Below are positions 12,201 through 20,399 of a stretch of 64,000 nt of DNA, piece by piece. The DNA lies in contig OX459105.1 of assembly GCA_949775045.1 (NCBI GenBank), forward strand, positions 13,605,227 through 13,669,226, read 5' to 3'. The notes below the pieces were generated by a model. The model ran no database searches, was not told the DNA's origin, and saw only the letters and a list, made by a program, of their open reading frames with translations. Within the stretch, counting starts at the first letter, position 1. The number at the start of each line of letters is the position of its first letter. The translations under genes and the position numbers were made by a program. Source of the DNA: Metridium senile (lineage: Eukaryota > Cnidaria > Anthozoa > Actiniaria > Metridiidae).

Positions 12201-15200
12201 GATTAATACAACGATTAACACAAGCAGAGTTGATATATAAGGAAGACCTTCGCGTCTTTTTGTGTAACTTCAACTGTGTGCTTCGTCTCCAAAAATTATA
12301 CTTACAAACTGATGCGTACTGAAGCCATTGTTACACCGTGTAACTGCTGTGGCTGAAAAATTGCACACTGTAACAGAGGCTGTATCGCATCTTTTGAAGA
12401 CAAGCGTTGCACAAAGTAGAGTTATAATTACAGTTATAATTTTCGCACAGAACTTAGTAACTTGCAATGCCACATTTGAAGCATTGCCGCAAAACAAGTT
12501 AAATCTGAGAAAATTGCACAGTGCACGACAACATGAAGATACGCAATTTGTAACGGAACTAAGTTATAAACAATTCCTAGTAATAAAATATATTGTTACA
12601 GCGCGACGCACCTTACCGTGGCCTCCTAATTAAAGTTTTGTACAAATTGACCAATTTGACTTTAATATAAAAGACACGCCGAGTGCCAAACGATAAACAC
12701 TTTGAAATGTTCAAAGCGAAGCTAAGAGAAGAGTGAAGTTTATAACACAGAAATATATAACACAAAAAAGTACAGTTTTGGTAGGTTGAACATTTTCATG
12801 ACTTATTTTGTTTTCTATATTACTTCAGGAGTAGATAAACGTGGTTATTTTGCCGATGTTCTGAGTTCGCTCAGCTGTCGCTATTTGAAAATCAACGGTT
12901 ACTTGGCCAAGAGCGTTAACCTGAAAAAGCTTTGCCTCAAAACGTATCGTAAGTACCTATTTGTACTTCAATTCACGCGTCTTAAGGTTACGTACAGTAA
13001 ACCTTCGCAGGGTCTCGCGGGGTGTCTCCGTAAAAAAATCATTTGAGCGCTGGATTAGAAATTATTTCAAAGAATTATATATCATTTTAAAGCATTATTA
13101 TCACAGAATATGCCTGTGTAATTTGTTTTTAAGAAATAGTTATGTATATAAAGAGTTTTGATTTTTCAAACTTAAGATGACTGTATGTGTTTGAGCGAAT
13201 TGATCTCAAACAATTTTAATTGTACTGTCAACGTTTCTGCTTAATGTCAATTAATGTAACCTTAAATTTAAAACATTGCGATCAAAAACCTGCCCAGCCT
13301 GCCAACTTTCGGGAGGTTACCGATACTTTTTGATTGTTTTTCAGACTGTAACGACATTCTCTCCAAACAAAGCTGTAAATCTCTGAAGGCTAGAAACGAG
13401 TGCACTAAGGATTTGAGTCGTACGTACTGCACATTTACTTGTAACAAGTGTGGTGGTAAGTAAATAAATCATTGAATAATCATGCTATTCAGTTTCAGTC
13501 TCCGTGTTTGCCAGGTTGTGGCCTATTCAAATACCGTGATCCATGTTTTTGTAACCGGAAGTTTTAGAATAGAATAGAATCTTTATTTGCTCTTTGTATA
13601 GACTAATTACATTATATACATTTAGATTATAAATATAGTTTGTCTTTCTATATTCGTTTGTATCAGAGAATGCTTCTATTAATTTATATGTGTTTGAGAA
13701 TAAAGAAATTGAGCATGAAGGCTAAATATACTACGAAGTTATCGAGTTAGCCTCCATAAGTTTTAATTTTCGCCTTACCAAACTACCGTGCAATAATACT
13801 TAACCGTTTTACATTTTACGTTTTATATTTCTTATTAAAACAAGCGGGCAAATCGTCCAGTGAGGGGACTCGGGAGTAAACATATTGGGTGTGCTATCCC
13901 TGAAATATTTTAAACCCCCAAGAGATACCACATAAAATCACAAAGCGATAAAATCAATATTATAAAATCAAAAAAACATAAAACGAAGCGCAGCTATGTA
14001 TACGAAATGCTCTTTCTTTTTTGATACCCTAAAAGATACCAAGAAATGTGAAAGTTCTAAATTAATATTAATAACCTAAAAGAAACCAAATCGCTGATTT
14101 TAACGCGTAAGAGATACGACGAACATACCCGATACTTTCGCCGCTGAGCTTCCCAGTAAACCATCTTATTTCTTTTCCTAGTAAATGTTTATCTTTGGTC
14201 CTTTTTTATATTGTTTGTTTATTTATTTGTGTGGTCGTCAGTTGTCTTCGTTATTGCCGGTGAAATATGTTAGAATGCCTTTGAAGCCTATTAATCTTTG
14301 GGGGGCTTTTTCTGTCGCAATTGCTTACATTACTGCGTAGAACATCATTTCTATCATATTTCTATTTACAGTCCCACAATGCAAGGTAAGTGTACCTCTT
14401 GGAATGCAAAGCAAAGCTATCCCTGACTCCAAGATCACCGCCTCTACGTACTACTCAAGTTCCTACAGACCATACTATGCAAGACTTCACGCAAACTCGC
14501 GATGGGCAGCTAAAGCAAAGAGAGTTGGGGAGTGGTTACAAGTCGATCTCAGTAAAGTCTCCATCATCACTGGTATAGCTACACAAGGTGTATTGCAGTA
14601 TACCGAATGGATAAAAACTTACACCCTGAAGTACAGCATCGATGGAAAGACTTTCTATAAATACAAAGCAGGCAAGGATAGGTGTTACATATGCATTTAC
14701 CATATGCGCAGTTATGGTCAGCGGTTGAGCGGCACAAAACAGTAATTGATTGCTCTAGCAGTTGAAGGTCTTTAGTAAAAATGTGTAAAAATACCGCTGA
14801 TTAAGCCTCTTTAAGTAACCGAATAAATATGCCCCAGGATTTGTCTCTGCTCTTTGGCTATACAATCAACAAGTCTGTGGTAGTACAAGGAGTAAAATAC
14901 TATTATCAACTGAAAAATCAATAAATATAGCACATTATTTTCTCGACTTCGTATTGTGTTTAAACTGTTCTGCTCATGCAGTAGTTCCCCAAACGCACCT
15001 AAACTTTGCGTGTCAAAACCAGAGAAGACGCTATTATAAGCTACTATTTAATAAATGAAATGCGTTTTCTCTGGTTTTAAAAAAAACTGTGTAACACTAG
15101 TATTCCTTGTCTAATATTTTCAATCTGCTTTAAACAGGCAAGATATTTGCAGGAAATGTTGACAAAAAATCGGTGGTGAAGCATTTTCTCAATCCTCCCA

Positions 15201-18200
15201 TCCTGGCACGGTACATCAGGGTCTATCCAAAGACCTGGAAAGATTGGGTAACATTCAGAATGGAATTATACGGCTGCAAATAAGGTATAGTTATTTAACT
15301 CAAACATCCGAATATGCGAGTTAAGTGTTGCATGTTTTAAATATAATCCTGTGTAATCTCTCTATCGAGTGTATTCTGTATTCTGAAATAATCAAGTATC
15401 CCACATACTCTTCCCATACTATTCACCACCTCTAATTTAAATATTTTGGAACAAAAGTCTGGAAATGCTCACATGTGCATGTTGATTTTTGTGGAGGGCG
15501 ATTTTTGACGATTTTATATACACAAGTTTACATCAAACTAACAAACTGCAAATTACCCGAACTCACAAATGGTGTGTGATATCATGCATGATAACGAGGC
15601 AACAAGGCTAAAATTTACAAAACTAGTTATACGTCTTAACAGAGGGGGGGGGGGGGGGGGGGGGGGTAACCCGGATAACCAGAAGAAAGCTATTTGTAGC
15701 CTGCAAAACAGGCGTTCTTGTGGAGTCTTAGAGAAAGATATGGCTTGGAGGTTTCCAGAGTTTCTGGGGGGAGGAGGGGGGGGGGGGGGGGGGGTCTGTG
15801 TTGTCTAGGCCCCAGATTACATTGTACAGGAACCCTAAATCTCGATTTTCCCAAACACTTCACTAACAAGAACCCCTGTTCTGCAAACTAAGCCACGTAG
15901 CCCCACTCAAATATAATACAGTGACCGAGCCGCGCGGGGACTCCTAGGCCACAGCGCTACACTATTCTCACCATTTTGTATCTTTATAATTTCAGTGTAT
16001 TGCAAGTACATCAAGAAAGGACAAAGGACAAGTAAAGATTTAAAGCAAAAAAAAGTTACAAATAAAGTGTAAATGTTATTAAATTATGTAAACATTCCTT
16101 TAAAGTAACCATTCCTAAACATAATAAAAACGAAATTTGAAAAATCATGTTTTTCACCAAGAAACAACAGGCTAGATATTCTATTGTTGATTTGTAGGTT
16201 ATTTGTGGAAATCGAAAACCTTGAAATTGTTTTAAATTGAGGTAGTTCTAAATAAAAGGTAATAGACTAGACGAACAACTGTTACATTTTGGTTGACTTG
16301 CAAGTGATATTGGGCCACTACTTGTACAACGCAGATAACTTCGAAGCAGAAATTTGACCTCGTGCGAGAATTCAGAAATTAGAGATACGGTCAGTGCGAC
16401 TGGTATTACCATGTTTAAAAATATTCAAGCGTGATTCTAATAGTATATTCGCAATTTAATGAGCTCCCATAACTCCTACTGATCTTGATAAACCATTTAC
16501 AGAAAATCAACGCTTTCAAGTGATTTCGCGCGAGCACTTCCGGCTAGTAAATGCCAATCAAATGGATTGTTGTCGCATCGCCAACAGTTCAAAAATGGCG
16601 TCGTTCAAGAGTTGTTTCCCCTCTATAAATACGTCCTTAACTTAACTTTACATTAAATATTTCTATGTTACTTGGACAAAAAAAAGTTCTCTCTGCTCTA
16701 ATAGCAATAAGAAATAAATAAAAACAAAACGTAAATGCATAAAAGTAGCCGAAATCGTTGCTGTCTCGAAGCGCCACAACGTTTTGACAACAATCCTTTG
16801 CGCGCTTCGAAGCGAGATCACCTGGTTGTTGGAATAGGTGTATCATGTTATAGCTAGTTTGATAATTACTGTTATTGTTAGGATGTTTCACTTACCATCT
16901 GTTGTTTGGAGTTAAAGCCAACAGCGGCATAGCCAAGTGTAGTGCTCATCTCGATGGTGATGTTATCACCATTGTCCTTATACGTCATTAGGTAGGTACA
17001 GTCTTCGCTGTTTTTACACGACGCTGGCTCTGAATAACATCCTTTAGTCATGCCGCAGCCCTGTTTGGTTATCTGATAACAAGATAAATGGGATTAATAA
17101 TTACAGGTACTCGCCACAGCCTCGGTACCCTGGGTACCAGAGGTTAATTTCTACTTGCTTTAGCGTTTGTAAATCAGACGAACACAGGTTAACTAACACA
17201 GACGTACAAATGATAAATACAAATACAAGATCAAGAAGCCCCCTGGGGCCGGTTGTACGAAGGGTGAATAGCGCTATCCACCGGATAAATCCTTATCCAA
17301 CGGATAAAATCTTTAAAAAACCTATGCAGTGGATAACTTTTATCCGCGGATAACTTTATCCACCCTACGTACAACCGGCCCCTGGTTTCCAGGGTACAGG
17401 CTCGGTGATAATCCTTAAAAATGACAGTTTTAAACGACGACCACTCTAAATATCAGCCTTTATTATATCAACATCAACTGGATATGAGCAATCACCCACT
17501 CTGAATGATCTTAGTTCAATGTGTTGGCCTGACAACAATGTTATAGAGTATAGTCTCCTTCACGGTTCCCTGCGCCATTTTGAAAGGTAGCCGGGCCTTT
17601 GCATGGAAGCGAGACGACCGTTGAGCTGGCAATGATAGAGACCTTTCAACACCTTGCCGGACTCACGTGTCTCTATTATTGCAAGCTCAACGTTCGTATC
17701 GCTTCAAAGGAAAGGCCCGGCTACCTTTCAAGATGGCGCAGAGAACTGTGAAGGGGACTAGTGTACCTGGAAGTTCGCTTCAAGAGTGATATTGTTAGGG
17801 GCAGGTGCCGGTGGTCCTGTAATAACACTTGACTTCTGCTTGACCCAGAATGTATCAAAATGCTGTACAATGGTAAGACTGCGGCAAAGAAAGTTTATCA
17901 ATCAAGAACACAAGAATAAAATCCTTTGTTCACGTGTATAAATCTACTAGTTTCTGTGTTTTCATTCGTCCAATTTTTATACATTCGTGACTTTATTTGG
18001 TCGATACATCCAAATCATCGTGTCATTTGTCTATGCATTAATCCATTAAATTACGTCGTAAGCCATCAATTCAAACATTCATTTATCCAATTCAACCATC
18101 CTATTATTCCTTCATTTAATTCACCGTCCACAGACTCATCCATTCACTCGGCCATCAACCAACTCACTCATTCATCCATTCATTCATTCATGCATCCATT

Positions 18201-20140
18201 CTTTCAGTCGTCCATTCATTCAATTATTCATTTATTCATGCATGCATCAATTCATTCATTAGACCATCCATTTATTTATTCATTCATTCATTCATTCATT
18301 CATTCATTCATTCATCCATTCATCCATCTATTCATGCATCAATTCATTCATTAGACCATCCATTTATTTATTCATTTATTCATTCATTCATTAGACCATT
18401 CATTAAATTATTACTTCAATTATTCATTCATAAATTTATTAACAAATTCATTCATTCATTCCTTCATTAGTCCATTTATTCATGCATTCATTCTTTCTTT
18501 CATTCATTCATTCATTCATTCATTCATTCATTCATTCATTCATTCATTCATTCATTCCTTCATTTAGTTCATTCGTTGATTAATCCATTTTCTATCACTC
18601 TACTTATTCTCAGTGTTGTAATCTGTATATGTACTTACTAGAAGCTGATGTTTCCTGCCCCTTGTGCTGGTGCCTGCCAGGTAAGATCAACTGACGTGAA
18701 GTTCATCTTTGAAGGATGTTTGTGACTAATGGTGTTCTGAGGAAAACAAACAAACAAACCACTTCAGTTGTAATAAGAAACTAGACGCTCTATGAGCGTG
18801 AAGTCGGGCTAGTCATAAAATCAACACAGGAGGCTAAACAATTCTACTTTGGGCTTCCTGTGTTCGTTCCCAAAGCATCATGGGGGACTATACGCGACAT
18901 GACAGATACATACATACATACATAGATTGACTAAAAGGTAAACCTAGAGTCGGGCCTTCTAGCCCGACTAATAATTGAAGTAAATAAAGACTAAACAAAG
19001 ACTTCAACAAACGTTGCCATTCGCCAACAAAATCTTTAATCCGCTTTACTGCGGTTTTCCACTTTCTGCGAACTCAGACATTCCCACGGCTTATTGTGAA
19101 ACACGTTTTAGCTGCCGTCAATCAAAACTAATTAGTCGGTACTTTTTAAATCCTTGATTGACGGCAGCTAAAAACGTATTTCACAACGAGCCGTTGAAAT
19201 GTCTGAGTTCGCAGAAAGTCGAAAACCGCAGTAATCACGGGCCGCCAGGCCATATTGGTTGAAACAATAGGTTTTGAATCCATATTGCCATATCGCAAGG
19301 CCATATTGGTTGAAACAATATGTTTTGAATCCCTTGGGTCCCCTTGACCTCGCTTTAATGCGTTACAGAATGTTCCAAACAAAGGTTATCGCGAAACAAG
19401 ACTTGGCTCATCGATCAAGGGGAAATTTTAAATTGGACAAACGCAAATTGACAATAGAAATATTGAGCACTTTGACTTTCGTATAACTTCGCTCCATTTT
19501 GCTCCGAATTGAAATATTTCTAAATATAGCTTGCGCGTTTGCTCCAAAAATCCAGTTTCACGTTATCTAGCACTGCTGTAATATTTTGACAAAAGGCGCA
19601 TTTGTTGTTAAAATATTCACAAATCCCAAGCAGAACCGACGAAAAATAAAAACAATAGCTTAACTGACAATAGAAAACACATTTGAATTTACTCTGAATT
19701 GAGGCTATCCCTGTGTAAATGCACCTTTTGTCCCCAGTAAAGTTCCAAAAGGAACTCGTACCTTTTCTGGACAATAAACCCGTGGGGCTCCTCTTTATAT
19801 GTCTAATACATACCATAGGTGCTCCCCCGGAACACCATAAGCCAGTAGTTTTATCCGGTAAATTACTAAAAGTTCCAATCGGATACGGGGGCCCACTGTA
19901 GCCCTCGCGTCGTGCTTGAACCATAAACCCGTGGAACAAAGCTCCGCTAATAGTAATATTGACTTGTGAGCCTCCGATATAGCTACTGGATGAAGCGGTT
20001 ATCTTGTAAGGACTAGTGTTGTGGGCTTTTCCAACGTTCTTTTCATGATGTGGATTCATTTCCTCGCAGACCGAGGTAGGTGCATGGGTCGAGAACGCCA
20101 GACATGATGGGACGACAGCAACGAAAAGGAAAGCAATCAA
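292..20140 (-). CDS. Ferric-chelate-reductase-1-like protein: Reeler, two DOMON domains, cytochrome b561 (partial at both ends)
   Basis: Family role: membrane b-type cytochromes that move electrons across a membrane, often to ferric iron or via ascorbate. Exons in transcript order: 20140-19814, 18736-18639, 17878-17767 (Reeler, starting inside a hydrophobic signal peptide); 17072-16896, 10581-10483, 9468-9407, 8897-8812, 8690-8563 (DOMON 1); 8058-7882, 7144-7040, 6460-6402, 5964-5885, 5470-5354 (DOMON 2 and linker); 4885-4776, 4572-4486, 1253-1156, 350-292 (cytochrome b561). All junctions are GT-AG and the phases chain, giving about 660 codons. Four histidines expected to bind two hemes appear in the contexts RAHAV, FHRLLM, DAHPIIG and NYAHRS. 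The segment ARYMKPVWG is typical of the family. The first exon begins right after a splice acceptor with no in-frame ATG, so the start lies in an unseen upstream exon. The last exons lie beyond the left edge. The family is clear; the substrate is unknown. Confidence 0.88.
371..990. repeat. Degenerate ATTC/ATCC simple repeat
   Basis: About 620 bp of CATT, CATC and TATC words in irregular order. Short open frames rich in Ser/Phe/Ile/His/Pro come only from the repeat. It lies in an intron of the cytochrome b561 gene. Confidence 0.9.
1007..1138. mobile_element. Foldback MITE, 132 bp, TAA target duplication
   Basis: Two arms of about 57 bp (1007-1063 and 1082-1138) are near-perfect reverse complements around an 18-bp loop. 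The tips read GGGGCTGTATATATGAAGG and its counterpart. TAA flanks both ends (1004-1006, 1139-1141), as with PIF/Harbinger-type insertion. It sits 15 bp inside the intron from the donor of exon 1253-1156. Confidence 0.8.
1399..1472 (+). tRNA. tRNA-Arg-TCT: tRNA-Arg(UCU) copy 1, diverged
   Basis: Differs from consensus in the D stem (GTGC), the first anticodon-stem pair (A:A) and the last T-stem pair (A:C). This outermost copy is probably weak or a pseudogene. Confidence 0.7.
1554..1627 (+). tRNA. tRNA-Arg-TCT: tRNA-Arg(UCU) copy 2
   Basis: Consensus fold; the T loop has A instead of G (TTCGAAT), which is tolerated. The spacer upstream is 2 bp short. Confidence 0.9.
1711..1784 (+). tRNA. tRNA-Arg-TCT: tRNA-Arg(UCU) copy 3, acceptor mismatch
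   Basis: The 3' acceptor strand reads CGCGGAT and gives a C:C mismatch in the acceptor stem; the rest is consensus. Confidence 0.8.
1869..1942 (+). tRNA. tRNA-Arg-TCT: tRNA-Arg(UCU) copy 4
   Basis: Exact consensus with a TTTT terminator. Confidence 0.95.
2026..2099 (+). tRNA. tRNA-Arg-TCT: tRNA-Arg(UCU) copy 5
   Basis: Exact consensus; the 3' flank reads TTTCTTTTC rather than CTACTTTTC. Confidence 0.95.
2183..2256 (+). tRNA. tRNA-Arg-TCT: tRNA-Arg(UCU) copy 6
   Basis: Exact consensus. Confidence 0.95.
2340..2413 (+). tRNA. tRNA-Arg-TCT: tRNA-Arg(UCU) copy 7
   Basis: Exact consensus; the spacer after it carries the foldback insertion at 2467-2607. Confidence 0.95.
2467..2607. mobile_element. 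Foldback MITE inside the tRNA array
   Basis: This 141-bp insert interrupts a unit spacer. Its ends, AGCTGTTATTACAGTTATAT and the reverse complement, are perfect inverted repeats of about 27 bp. Inner segments also pair imperfectly, so the whole insert folds into a hairpin. AT is duplicated on both sides (2465-2466, 2608-2609). The neighbouring intact units show the empty target site. Confidence 0.88.
2644..2717 (+). tRNA. tRNA-Arg-TCT: tRNA-Arg(UCU) copy 8, D-loop change
   Basis: The D loop reads AATAGATTA, losing one of the two near-invariant G residues that contact the T loop. The unit has 4 extra bases upstream. Confidence 0.75.
2801..2874 (+). tRNA. tRNA-Arg-TCT: tRNA-Arg(UCU) copy 9, likely pseudogene
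   Basis: Four changes: TA for TG at positions 8-9, a lost D-loop G, an anticodon-stem G:G clash (TTGAA) and a T-loop change. The most damaged copy. Confidence 0.65.
2958..3031 (+). tRNA. tRNA-Arg-TCT: tRNA-Arg(UCU) copy 10, D-stem change
   Basis: The 3' D-stem strand is GCTT instead of GCGC, leaving only part of the stem paired. Confidence 0.75.
3115..3188 (+). tRNA. tRNA-Arg-TCT: tRNA-Arg(UCU) copy 11
   Basis: Exact consensus. Confidence 0.95.
3272..3345 (+). tRNA. tRNA-Arg-TCT: tRNA-Arg(UCU) copy 12
   Basis: Exact consensus; the downstream spacer is altered to AAAAAATTTTTTCC, which adds a second T run. Confidence 0.95.
3429..3502 (+). tRNA. tRNA-Arg-TCT: tRNA-Arg(UCU) copy 13, T-stem mismatch
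   Basis: The T stem is GTTGG against CCCAC, giving one T:C mismatch. Confidence 0.8.
3586..3659 (+). tRNA. tRNA-Arg-TCT: tRNA-Arg(UCU) copy 14
   Basis: Exact consensus. Confidence 0.95.
3743..3816 (+). tRNA. tRNA-Arg-TCT: tRNA-Arg(UCU) copy 15
   Basis: Exact consensus. Confidence 0.95.
3900..3973 (+). tRNA. tRNA-Arg-TCT: tRNA-Arg(UCU) copy 16, anticodon-stem mismatch
   Basis: G to A in the middle of the anticodon stem (TTAGA) gives an A:C mismatch. Confidence 0.8.
4057..4130 (+). tRNA. tRNA-Arg-TCT: tRNA-Arg(UCU) copy 17
   Basis: Exact consensus. Confidence 0.95.
4214..4287 (+). tRNA. tRNA-Arg-TCT: tRNA-Arg(UCU) copy 18, weak terminator
   Basis: The tRNA body is consensus, but the flank reads GGTATCTTTC with only three T; the next T run is CATTTTATT. 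Confidence 0.9.
4371..4444 (+). tRNA. tRNA-Arg-TCT: tRNA-Arg(UCU) copy 19, last unit
   Basis: Exact consensus followed by TTTT. Array homology stops just after; the next host exon ends at 4486, 42 bp away. Confidence 0.95.
6173..6389. mobile_element. Foldback MITE, family A copy 1
   Basis: Ends read TAGTCTCCTTCACAGTTCCC and the inverse GTGAAGGGGACTA, with arms of about 100 bp containing TTTGCATCGA and GAACGTTGAGCTTG. TA flanks both ends. The terminal region carries a CAAGATGGCGC motif in inverted positions. It lies in an intron, 12 bp from the donor of exon 6460-6402. Confidence 0.82.
7640..7875. repeat. GAT/AAT trinucleotide repeat
   Basis: Runs of GATGAT and AATAAT words; Met/Ile-only open frames here are artefacts. 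It ends next to exon 8058-7882. Confidence 0.9.
8722..8792. repeat. (AAGG)n microsatellite
   Basis: About 15 AAGG units with few interruptions, in the intron between exons 8897-8812 and 8690-8563. Confidence 0.92.
9065..9352 (+). mobile_element. tRNA-derived SINE, family 1 copy 1
   Basis: The head contains a B box (GGTTCGAGTCCCGG) and an A-box-like stretch. The body holds CCACGAGGGTTTTTCTCCGG, AAAATGAACATGT and GTGTCCAGCTAGAAGAT, and it ends in GACGTTAAAAAAA. Other copies share body and tail. Confidence 0.8.
9833..9951. repeat. Perfect 48-bp inverted repeat (short foldback element)
   Basis: Arms 9833-9880 and 9904-9951 are exact reverse complements around a 23-bp loop. The outer tips are TATTGATATGAGCTGG and its inverse. 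Intronic in the cytochrome b561 gene. Confidence 0.9.
10826..11082 (+). mobile_element. SINE family 1, copy 2
   Basis: Shares the CACGAGGGTTTTTCTCCGGG body, the GTAGTGAGT segment and the CCAGCTAGAAGATTGAGACG tail with the copy at 9065. The tRNA-like head is eroded. Confidence 0.8.
11322..11435. repeat. Foldback element, family B copy 1
   Basis: Arms TAATTTAGTGAGAAAGG... (from 11341) and ...CCTTTCTTACTAAATTA (to 11422) pair. The flank GAACGTTGTCCTGACTT recurs in inverse orientation near 39070-39100. Confidence 0.65.
11683..11753. repeat. Short inverted repeat
   Basis: AATTTTATGGAACCTTGTCA at the left pairs with its inverse at the right around about 20 bp. Confidence 0.75.
12013..16085 (+). 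CDS. Secreted ShK-like/F5-8C (discoidin) domain protein, nested in a host intron
   Basis: Coding exons 12013-12085, 12829-12948, 13345-13455, 14372-14671 and 15138-15283 join in frame into 249 residues. Residues 1-18 are a hydrophobic signal peptide. Residues 65-101 carry six cysteines spaced C-x8-C-x8-C-x8-C-x3-C-x2-C, the ShKT pattern. Residues 102-249 form an F5/8C domain (PLGM, IPDS, WLQVDL, ITGIATQG, ARYIRVYP, first and last Cys present), a carbohydrate- or lipid-binding fold. Every internal intron is phase 1. The fourth coding intron appears to use a GC donor (14672). A 3' UTR intron (15285-15995) and an AATAAA at 16061 follow the stop. It lies entirely within an intron of the minus-strand cytochrome b561 gene. 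ShK modules occur in toxins and in many non-toxin enzymes and matrix proteins; the F5/8C fusion suggests adhesion or lectin-like secretion. Confidence 0.85.
15644..15666 (+). repeat. Poly(G) tract, 23 G
   Basis: Uninterrupted G run inside the 3' UTR intron of the nested gene. Confidence 0.9.
15776..15794 (+). repeat. Poly(G) tract, 19 G
   Basis: Second G run about 110 bp after the first, preceded by GGGGGGAGGA, so the G-rich region is longer than the pure run. Confidence 0.9.
16061..16066 (+). terminator. Polyadenylation signal of the nested gene
   Basis: AATAAA in the final untranslated exon, about 65 bp after the acceptor that ends at 15995. Confidence 0.65.
17245..17382. mobile_element. 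Foldback MITE, 138 bp
   Basis: The tips GGGGCCGGTTGTACGAAGGG and GTACAACCGGCCCC are inverted repeats. The inside is filled with ATCCRCGGATAA words that also pair. A related tip occurs alone near 6721. Confidence 0.8.
17551..17760. mobile_element. Foldback MITE, family A copy 2
   Basis: Near-intact family A element with TAGTCTCCTTCACGG and GAAGGGGACTA ends and TA flanks. It ends only 6 bp from the donor of exon 17878-17767. Confidence 0.85.
17990..18570. repeat. Degenerate ATTC/ATCC simple repeat
   Basis: Same word family as at 371-990, with purer ATTC stretches near 18280 and 18500. Confidence 0.9.
19049..19231. mobile_element. Foldback MITE with TA flanks
   Basis: Arms of about 80 bp contain CTGCGGTTTTCCACTTTCTG, GAACTCAGACATT and GCTGCCGTCAATCAA; TA flanks both ends. 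Confidence 0.82.
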
Positions 20141-20309
20141 CTGCGTTGAAAATAGAAGAGAACAATTATACTTTAAGCATAAGGATCAACAACCAATCAC
20201 GGCATGATGCCGTGTCCACAACTGTGTCCCTACCTCAAACAAGTTTACGTTTTTCCCCCTTTTTTCTTTCTTTCGTGTGATATTATTTTATTCATATTTT
20301 GTGGTGAAG

Positions 20310-20316
20310 CTTAATA

Positions 20317-20371
<55 letters not shown>

Positions 20372-20392
20372 AAATAAATAAATAAATAAACT
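20310..20392. repeat. (AATC)n then (AATA)n microsatellite
   Basis: About twelve AATC units followed by AATA units, just upstream of the Reeler exon. Confidence 0.9.
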
Positions 20393-20399
20393 AGACGCC

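Noticed and set aside
14672..14682. GT donor at 14682 in the F5/8C gene
   Set aside because: Using it shifts the frame of the last exon and destroys the conserved F5/8C C-terminus; the GC donor keeps it.
8563..16896. Two separate DOMON genes instead of one
   Set aside because: The last exon of DOMON 1 ends in phase 0 and the first exon of DOMON 2 starts in phase 0, with no stop, new signal peptide or second Reeler between; one gene is simpler, though transcripts could overturn this.
19520..19813. C-terminal extension of the Reeler open frame
   Set aside because: A donor (CCTATG/GTATGT) at 19813 ends the exon; the following codons are intronic and lack Reeler similarity, which resumes at 18736.
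20138..20140. TTG as the start codon of the Reeler protein
   Set aside because: The bases before it form a polypyrimidine tract and CAG acceptor, so this is an exon boundary rather than a start.
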